Positions 8,605-19,546 of a stretch of 64,000 bases of DNA are shown in pieces. The position numbers and the translations under genes were made by a program. The notes below the pieces were generated by a model. The model did no database searches. It saw nothing but the letters and a program-made list of their open reading frames with translations, and was not told where the DNA came from. Origin of the DNA: Parvibaculum indicum. GTDB lineage: Bacteria; Pseudomonadota; Alphaproteobacteria; Parvibaculales; Parvibaculaceae. How positions within the stretch are numbered: the stretch's first letter is position 1; every line of letters begins with the position of its first letter. The stretch lies in contig NZ_JAASQO010000007.1 in assembly GCF_011762095.1 (NCBI RefSeq), forward strand, positions 124,001 through 188,000, in the 5' to 3' direction.

Positions 8605-9504
8605 ATGTCCCGCAGAAACAGCCTCGTCAACCATATCGAATTCGCCGGCTTGCGCCTTGCCCTGGGGTTTTTCCGCCTCTGGGGGCTCGATCGCGCATCG
8701 GCGCTTGGCGGCCGCCTGGCCCGCTTTGTCGGACCGAAACTCGGCGTGACGCGGCGGGCCCGGCGAAACATCCGCGCTGCAATGCCCGACCTCCCCGCTG
8801 GGGAGCTCGAGCGGATTGTCGAGAACATGTGGGAAAATCTCGGCCGCACCATGGCCGAGTACGCCTATCTGGAAGATTTCGCATTTTCGGGCAGTGGCCG
8901 GATCGAATTCGAGAATACAGACGGGGTCGTCGAGCAGGCACAGGCAGGATCCGTCTTGCTCATCTCCGGCCATTTCGCCAATTGGGAACTCATGCCCATC
9001 GCCATGCAGCTTCTCGATATTCCCGGCGGCGACATCTACCGGCATGCCAACAACCCGTATGTAAACCAGTGGATGATCGACCTGCGGGAACGGGTAACGG
9101 GCTGCGTTCAGATTCCGAAAGGCGGCGAAGGCGCTCGAGTGCTGATGCGCGTTCTCAAGCGGGGCGAGGCCATCGCCATGCTGGCCGATCAGAAGATGAA
9201 TGACGGGATTGAATCCCGATTTTTCGGCATGCGGGCGATGACGCCGGCGGCGCCCGCCGGTCTGGCCGTGCGTTACGGCATCCCGATTATTCTTGCCGTG
9301 ATCGAACGCAATAACGGCGCGCATTTTACGCTGCGCTGTAGCGAACCGCTCAAGGCCGATCCGACGGCCGAGCGCGTGTCCGAGATCATGCGGCTGACAC
9401 AGGAGCTGAACGACCGCCTGGAAGCGCAGATCCGACGGCGGCCGCATGAATGGCTCTGGCTGCATAATCGCTGGCCGGAACAGGAAATCGCCGAACGGAA
9501 CTAG
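8605..9504 (+). CDS. lpxL: Lipid A late acyltransferase (LpxL/HtrB family)
   Basis: A 299-residue acyltransferase with an N-terminal hydrophobic segment and the HX4(D/E) catalytic motif as SGHFANWE near residue 122, followed by a typical conserved region (AMLADQKMNDGIESRFFGMRAMTPAAPAGLAVRYGIPI). The family transfers a secondary acyl chain to Kdo2-lipid A. It ends the lipid A block and faces the M23 peptidase gene, with only 15 bases between the two stop codons. Acyl-chain specificity (laurate, myristate or very-long-chain) cannot be told from sequence. Confidence 0.9.
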   Translation: MSRRNSLVNHIEFAGLRLALGFFRLWGLDRASALGGRLARFVGPKLGVTRRARRNIRAAMPDLPAGELERIVENMWENLGRTMAEYAYLEDFAFSGSGRIEFENTDGVVEQAQAGSVLLISGHFANWELMPIAMQLLDIPGGDIYRHANNPYVNQWMIDLRERVTGCVQIPKGGEGARVLMRVLKRGEAIAMLADQKMNDGIESRFFGMRAMTPAAPAGLAVRYGIPIILAVIERNNGAHFTLRCSEPLKADPTAERVSEIMRLTQELNDRLEAQIRRRPHEWLWLHNRWPEQEIAERN

Positions 9505-9519
9505 ACGACGGAGAGCCGT

Positions 9520-10344
9520 CTATTTCGGCATGGGACCGACAAGCGTTGCCGGATCGACATAGGTGCCGCGCCAGGTCATGCCCCAATGAACATGCGGCCC
9601 GGTCGAGCGACCCGTCTGCCCGATTTCGCCGATTTTCTGCCCACGCTTCACATGCTGGCCCGGCTTCACGTCGAGTTTCGACATATGCATGAAATAGCCG
9701 ATCAGGCCATGACCGTGATCGAGGAAGACGAGACCGCCCTCATAAAACATATCCGGTCGGGCAAGCGTCACGATGCCGTCCGCCGGGGCGACGATGGGCG
9801 TACCGCTGGGGGCCGCGACATCGACGCCATAATGCGGGCGTCGCGGTTTTCCGTTGAAAATACGCTGGCTGCCATAGACGCCGCTGATAACGCCTCTGGC
9901 GGGCCATTCGAATTTCCCGGCGAAATAGGTATCCGGCGTATCCTCGGGCCGGGCGGCGTCCTTGAGCTTGCGCTCGCGCGCGATGCGCTTCAGAACCTCG
10001 GGCGGCGGCGTCACATATTTCCGCTCCACACCATCGATACGCTGGATCTCGTAGTCGCGTTTGGCGATGGCGAGGGTGCGCGTTTCGGCGCGGCCATCCG
10101 CATGGGTCACTTGCAGCCTGGCCTGCGGATCGGCGTCGCGTCCGAACCCCATCACGAAATACCCATCAGGCGACACCATGACCGGCTTTCCGTCGAGCGA
10201 CACCTGCGCCCCGGGATCGACCTCGCCAACGATGACGGCGCCCTGTTCCAGCTTGCCGCGCAAATCGACCTCGGCCCATGCAAGGGAGGGCATCGCCGCA
10301 GAGGCAGCCACACCCATCGCCAAAGCCCAACGGCTTGCCCTCAT
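9520..10344 (-). CDS. Secreted M23 family metallopeptidase (LytM domain)
   Basis: A 274-residue protein starting MRASRWALAMGVAASAAM with a clear Sec signal peptide ending about SLAWA-EVD. A middle domain of beta-strand character is followed by a C-terminal LytM domain with the zinc ligands H-Y-G-V-D and HVHWG. All three ligands are visible, so it should be an active peptidoglycan endopeptidase rather than an EnvC-like activator. The chosen ATG 10344 lies just after the DUF2093 stop; the longer frame to 10473 would overlap that gene and lose the signal peptide. Confidence 0.88.
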   Translation of the reverse strand: MRASRWALAMGVAASAAMPSLAWAEVDLRGKLEQGAVIVGEVDPGAQVSLDGKPVMVSPDGYFVMGFGRDADPQARLQVTHADGRAETRTLAIAKRDYEIQRIDGVERKYVTPPPEVLKRIARERKLKDAARPEDTPDTYFAGKFEWPARGVISGVYGSQRIFNGKPRRPHYGVDVAAPSGTPIVAPADGIVTLARPDMFYEGGLVFLDHGHGLIGYFMHMSKLDVKPGQHVKRGQKIGEIGQTGRSTGPHVHWGMTWRGTYVDPATLVGPMPK

Positions 10345-10349
10345 GGGTT

Positions 10350-10562
10350 TCAGTCTTTCTGCGTTTCGCGGTAGCGCTGAAGCGAGGCTTCCGGCGTCGC
10401 ATAGGCTTCCTGCAGATCGACGCTCCAGTAACGGAGCCGGTCGAGAGGAATATTCTTGCCCGTTACCGCGCAAACCACATAGGAGCCCTGCTTCACGACG
10501 GAGTATTCCCCGTCGCCATACACAAGCCTGGCTTCGCCGCCCATATTGTCGAACCTGTTCAT
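10350..10562 (-). CDS. DUF2093 domain-containing protein
   Basis: A 70-residue protein (MNRFDNMGGEARLVYGDGEY...) matching DUF2093, a small alphaproteobacterial family of unknown function with the conserved segment VVCAVTGKNIPLDRLRYWSVDLQEAYATPEAS. It lies between xseA and the M23 peptidase gene on the same strand, 5 bases from the latter's start, so co-transcription is likely. No membrane segment or signal peptide is seen. ATG 10562 was chosen because similarity begins there. Confidence 0.82.
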   Translation of the reverse strand: MNRFDNMGGEARLVYGDGEYSVVKQGSYVVCAVTGKNIPLDRLRYWSVDLQEAYATPEASLQRYRETQKD

Positions 10563-10607
10563 GGCGCGCACCTTACAGCGGAGTGCGCGTTCGATCAAAG
10601 CCGCCCG

Positions 10608-12053
10608 CTAGAGGAGTTTGCCCTGCTTCGGCGCCGGGGTGCTTTTGGACTTCGAGGGGTGCGGCTTCGGCCGGGGCGTGCCGCCGCCATCGGCCACCAC
10701 GACGCCCAGCCGGTCCTTGCCGGCGAACTCCAGGTTCAACGCCTCGCCCGGCTTGCGCCCCTCGCTACCGCGCACCAGCTTGCCGTTTTCGTCCAGCACC
10801 ACGGCGAACCCACGCTCCAGCACGCCTTCATAGGAATAGGACTTCAGGAGCTTGGCGCTCGCATCGAGCCGCCGGGCAAGGTCGGCCAGGTGGCGCCGTT
10901 CCGCCCTTTCCGCCCGCGCGGCCACTTCCGTCACGCGGTCCCTTCTATCGCGGATACGCTGGCGGATGGGCCGCAGGCTCACCCGGCCTTCCAGCCGCTG
11001 GAGCTGCGCCCGCTTGACCTCCGTTGCGCGGATCAGGCCGCGCGCCAGCCGGTCGGCGGCACTGTCGAAACGCTGGCGCGGCAGGGCGATGAGTTCGGCG
11101 AGGCGCGGCAGCCCCCGGGCAAGACCCCTCAGATCGTTCTTTCCCTGCTCGATCAGGCGCGCCTCCGCCCGCGTCAGGCGACGGCTGCGGTCCATCACGG
11201 CATCCACCAGCTCCGCGCGCACGGGCACGGCGATCTCGGCCGCCGCCGTCGGCGTTGGGGCCCGGCGGTCGGAGACGAAATCGATCAGCGTCGTATCGGT
11301 CTCGTGGCCGACGGCGGAAATCAGCGGTATCTCGCTCTCCGCCGCCGCGCGCACGGCCACTTCCTCATTGAAACCCCAGAGATCCTCGATCGAGCCGCCG
11401 CCGCGCGCGACGATCAGCAAATCGGGCCTCGGCACGGGGCCGTCCTTTTTCATCGCGTTGAAGCCCCGAATGGCCGCGGCGACTTCGGCGGCGCTCGTTT
11501 CGCCCTGCACACGCACCGGCCAGACCAGAACATGGCGCGGGAAGCGGTCCTGCAACCGGTGGAGAATGTCGCGGATAACGGCGCCGGTCGGGCTCGTCAC
11601 CACGCCGATCACTTCCGGCAGATAGGGCAGTCGCTTCTTGCGCTCCTCGGCAAAAAGCCCTTCGGCGGCGAACTTCTTGCGCCGCTCCTCCAGCAGCGCC
11701 ATCAGCGCGCCCGCGCCGGCCGGCTCCAGCGCCTCGATCACGATCTGGTATTTCGACGAGCCGGGATAGGTGGTGAGCTTGCCGGTGGCGATGACCTCCA
11801 TTCCCTCTTCCGGCTTGAAGCGGAGCTTGGAAAACACGCCGCGCCAGATCACCGCGTCGATCCGGGCTTTCTCGTCCTTCAGGCTGAAATAACAATGTCC
11901 CGAGGAATGGGGCCCCCGATAGCCGGAGACCTCGCCGCGCAGCCGCACATGCCCGAACTCGCCCTCCACCACCTTCTTCAGGGCGAAGGAAATCTCGCTT
12001 ACGGAAAATTCATGTGCATTGCCAGTGCGCTGCGACGGTGCGGGAAGAGCCAT
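10608..12053 (-). CDS. xseA: Exodeoxyribonuclease VII large subunit
   Basis: A 481-residue protein with an N-terminal OB-fold ([56 protein letters not shown]) and the exonuclease VII core ([37 protein letters not shown], then [15 protein letters not shown] and [28 protein letters not shown]). A long charged coiled-coil region follows, ending in a basic Pro/Lys-rich tail. It degrades single-stranded DNA with XseB, which is not in this window. ATG 12053 gives the family N-terminus; it diverges from purD. Confidence 0.93.
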   Translation of the reverse strand: MALPAPSQRTGNAHEFSVSEISFALKKVVEGEFGHVRLRGEVSGYRGPHSSGHCYFSLKDEKARIDAVIWRGVFSKLRFKPEEGMEVIATGKLTTYPGSSKYQIVIEALEPAGAGALMALLEERRKKFAAEGLFAEERKKRLPYLPEVIGVVTSPTGAVIRDILHRLQDRFPRHVLVWPVRVQGETSAAEVAAAIRGFNAMKKDGPVPRPDLLIVARGGGSIEDLWGFNEEVAVRAAAESEIPLISAVGHETDTTLIDFVSDRRAPTPTAAAEIAVPVRAELVDAVMDRSRRLTRAEARLIEQGKNDLRGLARGLPRLAELIALPRQRFDSAADRLARGLIRATEVKRAQLQRLEGRVSLRPIRQRIRDRRDRVTEVAARAERAERRHLADLARRLDASAKLLKSYSYEGVLERGFAVVLDENGKLVRGSEGRKPGEALNLEFAGKDRLGVVVADGGGTPRPKPHPSKSKSTPAPKQGKLL

Positions 12054-12222
12054 AGGCCGGAGAATCCTTTCTGCCCCCGGGCCAGTTGCGCCCGGGGCCG
12101 GTTTGCCGGAATCGGGGCCCATGTTACAAGAAATCCGCATCCTGCCGACAGGGCGGCCGGAGCAGGAATTTCGTGCCGCCGGCCATATCCGATATGGGGC
12201 GGAACCAGGGAAAGACAGCCTG

Positions 12223-13506
<1,284 letters not shown>

Positions 13507-13592
13507 CATATCGGCCGCGTCGGGGCAAACGTCCGGTTGGATTTTCAGAATGAAGAACCAGAAAACAAGAAAGCATTGAAGGGGAGGAGCGC

Positions 13593-14684
13593 ATGAGCGA
13601 GAGCGCAGAAAACCGGCAGGACATGTTTTCCGGCACCAAGGAAGTGGCCGAGACGCATAAGTTCGACGAAACGAAACTCGAACGATACATGCAGGCGCAT
13701 GTGGAGGGCTTCGAGGGACCGCTGGAGGTTCGCCAGTTCAAGGGCGGCCAATCGAACCCGACCTATCAGCTCGTCACGCCCGGCAGGAAATATGTGATGC
13801 GCCGCAAGCCGCCGGGAAAGCTGCTCCCCTCCGCCCATGCGGTGGACCGCGAATACAAGGTCATCACGGCGCTGCACTCCATCGGCTTTCCTGCGCCGAA
13901 GACCTATTGTCTGTGTGAGGACGAAGACGTCGTCGGCACCATGTTCTACATCATGGATATGGTGGAGGGCCGCGTTCTCTGGGATCCGATGCTGCCCGGC
14001 TTCGATCCGGAGACGCGCCGGAAGATGTACGAATCGCTCGCCCACACCATGGCCGACCTTCACATGGTCGATTACGAGAAGATCGGCCTCGGCGATTTCG
14101 GCAAGCCCGGCAACTATTTCGCCCGCCAGATTTCGCGCTGGTCGAAGCAGTATGTCGCCTCGGAAACCGAAACCATTCCGGAAATGAACAAATTGATGGA
14201 ATGGCTGCCCGAGCATGTGCCGGACGACAGCTCGACCAGCATCGTGCATGGTGATTACCGCATGGACAACACGGTGATGCATCCGACGCAGCCGCGTGTG
14301 GTCGCCGTCCTCGACTGGGAGCTTTCCACCCTCGGTCATCCGCTGGCGGATTTCACCTACTCCATGCTGCAATGGGTCATGCCGCAAATCGGCGACGGCG
14401 CCGGTGTCGCCACCATCGCGACCGCCGATCTGAAGTCGCTCGGCATTCCGACGCTGGAAGAATATGTGCAGCTCTACTGCGAGCGGACGAATCGTCCGGG
14501 TATCGACAATCTGGATTATTATTTCGCGTTCAATTTCTTCAAGCTCGCCGGCATCCTGCAAGGCATTGTCGGCCGCGTGCGCGACGGCACGGCGTCCAGC
14601 GCCCATGCCGAGGAACAGGCCGCGCGCGTCAAACCTCTTGCTCAAACGGCGTGGAAATTCGCTCAGCGGGCTGGCGCCGTGTGA
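13593..14684 (+). CDS. APH-family phosphotransferase (ACAD10-like, acyl-CoA catabolism associated)
   Basis: A 363-residue aminoglycoside phosphotransferase/choline kinase-fold protein. It has a lysine-containing ATP-site strand (KYVMRRKPPGKL), the Brenner motif IVHGDYRMDNTVMHP near residue 217, and the metal-binding VLDWELSTLGHPLADF. The subfamily resembles the phosphotransferase part of human ACAD10/11 and is usually found beside acyl-CoA dehydrogenases, where it is thought to phosphorylate hydroxyacyl substrates; antibiotic resistance is unlikely. A strong GGGGAGGAG precedes ATG 13593. A GNAT gene follows after 54 bases. Confidence 0.85.
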   Translation: MSESAENRQDMFSGTKEVAETHKFDETKLERYMQAHVEGFEGPLEVRQFKGGQSNPTYQLVTPGRKYVMRRKPPGKLLPSAHAVDREYKVITALHSIGFPAPKTYCLCEDEDVVGTMFYIMDMVEGRVLWDPMLPGFDPETRRKMYESLAHTMADLHMVDYEKIGLGDFGKPGNYFARQISRWSKQYVASETETIPEMNKLMEWLPEHVPDDSSTSIVHGDYRMDNTVMHPTQPRVVAVLDWELSTLGHPLADFTYSMLQWVMPQIGDGAGVATIATADLKSLGIPTLEEYVQLYCERTNRPGIDNLDYYFAFNFFKLAGILQGIVGRVRDGTASSAHAEEQAARVKPLAQTAWKFAQRAGAV

Positions 14685-14738
14685 TTCAGCGTGAAATAGT
14701 ATCGCTGCCGAATAACAAGAAACGAGTTCGTATATCTT

Positions 14739-15197
14739 ATGAGTAACGCAGAGTGGGTCCGCCGGGGATTCGAGATCAGCCTCGACAAGGAACGTCTGGA
14801 TCGCGAAGCGATCACGAAGATGCTGAAAGCCACCTACTGGGCCCATGACGTCCCGGAGACCGCGCTGTGGGACAGCATCATGAATTCGCGTGCCTACGGC
14901 CTTTTTTCCCCGGAAGGCGAACAGGCCGGTATCGGCCGCATGGTGACGGACCTTTCCCGCTTCGCATGGATGAGCGACGTCTATGTTCTCCCCGTTCACA
15001 GGGGGCAAGGTCTCGGGGAATGGCTTATCCACACCATGCTCAACGATCCGGCCATGGCCGGTGTCCGGCGCATCATGCTGAGTACGCATGACGCCCAGGA
15101 CCTCTACAAGCGTTTCGGGTTCGAAGCGGTTGCGGACGATAATGAAGAAGCCCGTCAGATGATGCAGCTTCAGCGCGCGGCCGAGGAGGAAGAGTGA
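14739..15197 (+). CDS. GNAT family N-acetyltransferase
   Basis: A 152-residue protein with the GNAT acetyl-CoA-binding region VYVLPVHRGQGLGEWLIHTMLN (R/Q-x-x-G-x-G/A motif, about residues 83-104) and the following LSTHDAQDLYKRFGFEAV. The substrate is unknown. It lies 54 bases after the phosphotransferase gene on the same strand and ends 7 bases from the convergent MscS gene. Confidence 0.85.
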   Translation: MSNAEWVRRGFEISLDKERLDREAITKMLKATYWAHDVPETALWDSIMNSRAYGLFSPEGEQAGIGRMVTDLSRFAWMSDVYVLPVHRGQGLGEWLIHTMLNDPAMAGVRRIMLSTHDAQDLYKRFGFEAVADDNEEARQMMQLQRAAEEEE

Positions 15198-15204
15198 AGA
15201 CGGT

Positions 15205-16551
15205 TCAGTCCGTTCCGCTCGTGCCCTTCAGACCTTCCGCCGACACAATATGAATATCGCGCTGCGGGAACGGAATTTCGATTCCGTTCTCGTGAAAGCG
15301 ATCCCAAACCTGCAGCAGCACATCGCTTCTTATGTTGACGGTGCCCTCTTCCGGGTCGTCCACCCAGAAGCGCAGCTCCAGATCGACGGAGCTGTCGCCG
15401 AAGCCGACCAGCCGCACGACCGGCGACGGCAGCCGCAGCACGCGCGGGCAGGCAAGCGCGGCTTCCTCGATCAGCTTCATCGCAAGCCTTACATCCGCAT
15501 GATAGGAAATGCCGATGGGAATATGCATCCGGACATTGCGGTCCGAATAAGACCAGTTCACCACCTGCTGCGTGATGAGGTCTTCGTTCGGGATCAGATA
15601 TTCCTTGCCGTCGCGCGTCACGATCGCCGCGTAACGCGCGCCGAGTTTGCGGATCCAGCCATAGGCATCTCCCACCTCGATCACGTCGCCCGGCTTGATG
15701 GAGCGGTCGAGCAGGAGAATGATGCCGCTGATGAGATTGGAGACGACCTTTTGCAGGCCGAAGCCGATCCCGACGCCCACCGCGCCTGAAAAGACCGCGA
15801 GCGCCGTAAAGTCGATCCCCACGCTGGTGAGCGCCACCAGCACGGCGACGGTAATGAGTGCAATGCGCAGGATCTTGCCGACCAGCACCTGGGCGGCCGG
15901 CGTGATCCCTTCGACATGGGCGAGCTGGGATTCGAGCAGTTTCGACAGCAGATTGGCCGCCCAGAGCAGCGCAACGAACAGCGCCGCCCCGGTCAGCAGC
16001 ATCAGCACGGAGATACGCAAACTCCCCGCCCGGATGGCGGCGGCGTCCAGCGCATGCATGACCGGCTGCAGCCAGCCCAGAATGGCGAGTGCCGCGATGA
16101 TCCAGACAATTGTCGAAAAGAGCGCCGACACGACCGCGCTGCCGATGAAGGCCCCCACGAAGCGGATCACCACCCAGGCGACGAGCAGGCTCGTGGCCAG
16201 GCCCAGCAGTTCCGACGTCTCACCGGCTGCCGTGAGAGCCGCCGCGGCGACCCAGAGCAGAATGAGCGCACTCAGCGCCGCGACCAGCGGGATCTGGTGT
16301 TCCAGTGTGCGGATCACCCAGCGGGGCAGCGAGGCGGTTCCGATCGCGCTGCGCAGTTTCGGTGCGACCCGTTTTCCGGTTTCGATGGCCGCAACGGCAA
16401 TGGCGAAAATGATCGCGAGTTCCACCAGCGCATGCCAGTTGAACAGGCTTGCCTCTATGCGGTTCCAGAGCGTCTCCAGCATTCGGACCGCGCTGCTCGC
16501 GAAATCCTGCACGCTGTCGGAGAGAACGGCTGCTTGTTCACCCTCGGCCAT
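15205..16551 (-). CDS. Mechanosensitive ion channel, MscS family
   Basis: A 448-residue integral membrane protein. Five or more hydrophobic helices precede the MscS pore helix and beta domain: GVGIGFGLQKVVSNLISGIILLLDRSIKPGDVIEVGDAYGWIRKLGARYAAIVTRDGKEYLIPNEDLI. The C-terminal alpha/beta domain is complete (PIGISYHADVRLAMKLIEEAAL, ending near WDRFHENGIEIPFPQRDIHI). It is longer than E. coli MscS (286) because of extra N-terminal helices, and should gate on membrane tension during osmotic downshock. ATG 16551 is used; a TTG four codons earlier is possible. Confidence 0.9.
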   Translation of the reverse strand: MAEGEQAAVLSDSVQDFASSAVRMLETLWNRIEASLFNWHALVELAIIFAIAVAAIETGKRVAPKLRSAIGTASLPRWVIRTLEHQIPLVAALSALILLWVAAAALTAAGETSELLGLATSLLVAWVVIRFVGAFIGSAVVSALFSTIVWIIAALAILGWLQPVMHALDAAAIRAGSLRISVLMLLTGAALFVALLWAANLLSKLLESQLAHVEGITPAAQVLVGKILRIALITVAVLVALTSVGIDFTALAVFSGAVGVGIGFGLQKVVSNLISGIILLLDRSIKPGDVIEVGDAYGWIRKLGARYAAIVTRDGKEYLIPNEDLITQQVVNWSYSDRNVRMHIPIGISYHADVRLAMKLIEEAALACPRVLRLPSPVVRLVGFGDSSVDLELRFWVDDPEEGTVNIRSDVLLQVWDRFHENGIEIPFPQRDIHIVSAEGLKGTSGTD

Positions 16552-16596
16552 GATGTAACTCAAGCATTCCGCAAGCGGAAAGTCGAGCCGGCGTCC

Positions 16597-17751
16597 TCAA
16601 TAAAGGAACATGGGCATGCCGGTCACCCTGGCGATGCGCGGACGATAGGCCTGCGTATCGTAAAGCGCGTCCACGTCCACCCGGCGCTGCCCCTTGATGC
16701 AGGTATCGCCCGGAACGGTGGTGTAATTGCCGTCGCGGATCGCCATCATCAGGCCGTGCTTGCCCTCGTCCAGAAGCTGGACCGCCATGGTGCCGTAGCT
16801 CTTGGCCACCATCAGGTCCAGCGCGTCCGGGGCGCCGGCCCGCATCATGTAGCCCAGCGACTGGCTGACGATGCCGACACCGGTGATGCGCTTGATTTCC
16901 TCGCCCAGGATCTCGCCGACACCGCCCAGCTTGCGGTGGCCATAGGCGTCGGCTTCGCCGCGCTCCACGATCTCCCCACCCTGCATCTGGGCGCCTTCGG
17001 AGACGACCACCATGGAATAGTTGGAGGGGTTGGCGGCGCGGTCCTTCAGCAATTGATCGGCAAGGCGGTTTACATCGAAGGGCACTTCCGCGATGAGCGC
17101 GCGATCCACGTCGGCCAGATAGCCTGCGATAAGCGCCGTCTCGCCTGAATTGCGCCCGAAGAGTTCGATCACCGCGATGCGTTCATGGCTGCCGGTGGAA
17201 GTGCGCAGCGAGGTGATATGCTCCACCGAGCGCGAGACGGCGGTGGAAAAGCCGATGCAGTAATCCGTACCGAAAACGTCGTTGTCCATCGTCTTCGGCA
17301 CGGCCATTACCTTCATGCCTTCCTGGTGGAGCCGCGCCCCATAGGACAGCGTGTCGTCACCGCCGATCGGCACCAGCGCGTCGACCTTCAGCGCCTCCAT
17401 CACGCGCAGCACATGAGGCGTGCAGTCGTATAGCCCCTTGTCGTTCTTTTCGAATTTCCCTTTCAGGAAATCGGGCAGGTCTTCTTCCTTCACCTTGCCG
17501 GGATTGGTACGCGAGGAATGCAGCACCGTACCGCCTGTGCGGTCGATGGTGCGCACCGCGTTCGGATCAAGCCGCATCAGGTGTTTCTCGCTGCCTTCGG
17601 GATCGTCCGGGTTCCACTCCAGCGGCCCCGCCCAGCCGCGCCGGAAGCCGACCACCTCCCAGCCGAGTTCGCTCGCCCGTCGCGTCACCGCCTTGATGCA
17701 GGGGTTGAGACCCGGCACGTCGCCACCGCCTGTGAGAATTCCGATCCGCAT
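16597..17751 (-). CDS. 6-phosphofructokinase, probably pyrophosphate-dependent
   Basis: A 384-residue PFK of the short group. It starts [21 protein letters not shown] and has GGDDTLSYG at residues 130-138 and PKTMDND at 152-158. The Asp at position 132 (where ATP enzymes have Gly in GGDGS) and the Lys in PKT are established markers of PPi-dependent enzymes, so reversible phosphorylation of fructose 6-phosphate with pyrophosphate is the best call. AAAGGAGAG lies 7 bases upstream of ATG 17751. It is flanked by an MscS gene and a repeat-containing gap, with no glycolytic partners nearby. Confidence 0.88.
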   Translation of the reverse strand: MRIGILTGGGDVPGLNPCIKAVTRRASELGWEVVGFRRGWAGPLEWNPDDPEGSEKHLMRLDPNAVRTIDRTGGTVLHSSRTNPGKVKEEDLPDFLKGKFEKNDKGLYDCTPHVLRVMEALKVDALVPIGGDDTLSYGARLHQEGMKVMAVPKTMDNDVFGTDYCIGFSTAVSRSVEHITSLRTSTGSHERIAVIELFGRNSGETALIAGYLADVDRALIAEVPFDVNRLADQLLKDRAANPSNYSMVVVSEGAQMQGGEIVERGEADAYGHRKLGGVGEILGEEIKRITGVGIVSQSLGYMMRAGAPDALDLMVAKSYGTMAVQLLDEGKHGLMMAIRDGNYTTVPGDTCIKGQRRVDVDALYDTQAYRPRIARVTGMPMFLY

Positions 17752-18059
17752 GACAGGCTCTCCTTTCGAGACAAGACAGGATAGTTTCGGTGTCACCTTA
17801 ACAAAGCCGAGCCCCGATCTCTTCCATGAGCGCGAATAAAAATATGACGGTCGCAGGAGGCCGCGTCAGGCCCGGCATGACGATATGAGAGGAGATCGGG
17901 CCTCCTCCTTCGAGACGAGCCTGACGGCTCTCCTCAGGACGAGGAACTTGCCCTGAATGAAATCCTCGTCCTGAGGAGCGAACGCAAGTTCGCGTCTCGA
18001 AGGGCGAGGCCACCGCACCGCCTTCCGGTTTCGATCCGGGACGGCGGTTTGAACAAAAC
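17752..18059. other. Intergenic gap without a gene, containing a palindromic repeat
   Basis: No coding frame here has a recognisable product. The only clear structure is the palindromic element described separately at 17907-18003. The left part must hold the promoter of the PFK gene on the minus strand; I could not pick confident -35/-10 boxes. Confidence 0.6.
17907..18003. repeat. Palindromic intergenic repeat element (Hyphomicrobiales type)
   Basis: A 97-base nested inverted repeat. The outer arms are CCTTCGAGACG (17907-17917) and CGTCTCGAAGG (17993-18003). The inner arms are CTCCTCAGGACGAGGA (17930-17945) and TCCTCGTCCTGAGGAG (17963-17978), a perfect 16-bp match. The wording (TTCGAGACG, CTCAGGACGAGGA, GCGAACGCAAGTTCGCG) resembles a highly repeated intergenic palindrome found across Hyphomicrobiales genomes. 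It lies between two genes on the minus strand and could form a strong RNA hairpin downstream of the D-threonine aldolase-like gene. Confidence 0.75.
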
Positions 18060-19226
18060 TCAGGCGCTCTTGCCGCGGGCCTCGATGGGCCAGATATCGA
18101 CCAGCGCATCGCCCTTCACGACGAAATAGGCGTCGTAGAGGTTCACGGTCGGGTCGCAATGCGGGGTGACGGCGGTGAGCGTCGCGCCCAATGGCAGCTT
18201 GGCCCCCTCGGGAAGCAGGATACCGCCCTGCTCGTCGCCGAAGAAAAAGTAACCGGCCCCTTCCGGCGCGCCGGCATGGAGCATGGGCGGCTCGGCGTCG
18301 GTGGAGAAGGCCTTGAAGCCCGCATCCGTCGTGGCCAGGTTCTTGGTGTTGTTGGAGACCACACTCATCTGCACAAAGAGCGACGTGTCGAAGGGCATGG
18401 GCGCGCCGCCTTCGATCGGCACGTCGTTATACTGCTTGTCCATGAAGATGTAGGAACCGCCCTGAAGCTCGGTCAGCACCTTCGCTTCCGGATCGATGTT
18501 GTAGCTGCCCGTGCCGCCGCCGCTCACAATGCCGCAAGGCAGGCCCGCCGCCTTCAGCCGGTCGCGCATCTCGCCCAGCACTTTCATGCAGGCCAACGAC
18601 TTCTCGCGGCGTTCCTCGAAATCCTCGATATGCATGAGGTGCCCGGCATAGGCCTGAAGCCCCATCAGCTCGAGAGAGTCGGCCGCGTCCACCAGCTCGG
18701 CCAGCTCGAAAGCGTCGTCGCCCGGCGCGATGCCGGTGCGGTGCAGGCCGACATCGAGATCGACGATGCATTTGAGCGCCTTGCCCCGGCCGTCGCTCAA
18801 CGCTTCCTGCGCGGCCGCGGCCAGCGCCCGCACATTCTCCGCATTGTCCACGGCGACGATCAGCTCCGGCATACGGGCATTGAGGTCGATCAGCCGCTCG
18901 ATCCCCTGCCCCGTCACCACGGGCGAAGTGAGCAGGATGCTCTCGATCGCTCCCTCGCCCGCCTCGAAAAGCGCTTCGGCCTCGCCGAGCTTGGCGCAGC
19001 AGATGCCGACCGCGCCCGCCTCGATCTGCCGTTTGGCGATGGATGCGCATTTATGCGTCTTGGCGTGGGGTCGAATGCCGAGACCGTTTTTCGCGCAATG
19101 CTCGGCCATGACGGTCATGTTCTTTTCCAGCGCCTCCAGATCGAGGATCAGGGCCGGCGTCGGAATCGCCTGTCGCGACCCCTGTTTGCCAATCATTTCA
19201 CGGGCGGTTTGCAGGGCGTTCGACAT
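18060..19226 (-). CDS. D-threonine aldolase-like PLP enzyme (DSD1 family, fold type III)
   Basis: A 388-residue alanine-racemase-fold enzyme. The PLP lysine is predicted at K56 in RPHAKTHKC. The C-terminal metal site reads PHCDPT with H356 and D358; an HxD pair matches D-threonine aldolases, whereas eukaryotic-type D-serine dehydratases use HxC. It therefore probably cleaves D-3-hydroxyamino acids to glycine and an aldehyde with a divalent metal, though D-serine or hydroxyaspartate dehydration remains possible. ATG 19226 has GGAGAG upstream; the longer frame to 19400 adds 58 unconserved residues. Confidence 0.82.
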   Translation of the reverse strand: MSNALQTAREMIGKQGSRQAIPTPALILDLEALEKNMTVMAEHCAKNGLGIRPHAKTHKCASIAKRQIEAGAVGICCAKLGEAEALFEAGEGAIESILLTSPVVTGQGIERLIDLNARMPELIVAVDNAENVRALAAAAQEALSDGRGKALKCIVDLDVGLHRTGIAPGDDAFELAELVDAADSLELMGLQAYAGHLMHIEDFEERREKSLACMKVLGEMRDRLKAAGLPCGIVSGGGTGSYNIDPEAKVLTELQGGSYIFMDKQYNDVPIEGGAPMPFDTSLFVQMSVVSNNTKNLATTDAGFKAFSTDAEPPMLHAGAPEGAGYFFFGDEQGGILLPEGAKLPLGATLTAVTPHCDPTVNLYDAYFVVKGDALVDIWPIEARGKSA

Positions 19227-19546
19227 GGTTACAGGCTCTCCGGATTGGCTGGTCGGCGCAGCGGCCGTCACTTTGGCGCGCCATCCTAAACACGCAGCGG
19301 GCGACGGCAAGGGCCGGCGGGCGCGACATGAAAATACATGCAAATTATTATCTTTTGTCCATGCGGAGGCGCATATCGACGCAGCGCCATGACAGCGCAT
19401 TCCCAGTGGTGTATGCGATAGGCAGACTTATCGTTATTGGCGTACGCGCTCTCCGGGGGGACTGGGTGTCAGAGAGCGGCGCAGGAGAGAGCTCGGGGGA
19501 GCACCCGTTGGCCGTGAAACAGCGTATGGCGGCCCCGAAAGGGGAC
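19227..19546. other. Divergent intergenic region between the PLP enzyme and TetR genes
   Basis: About 320 bases without a convincing gene. An AT-rich patch (19330-19365) may contain the leftward promoter. A CGATA-N8-TATCG inverted repeat at 19416-19433 could be a regulator site for the TetR gene at 19547, but the arms are only 5 bp, so this is weak. Confidence 0.4.
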
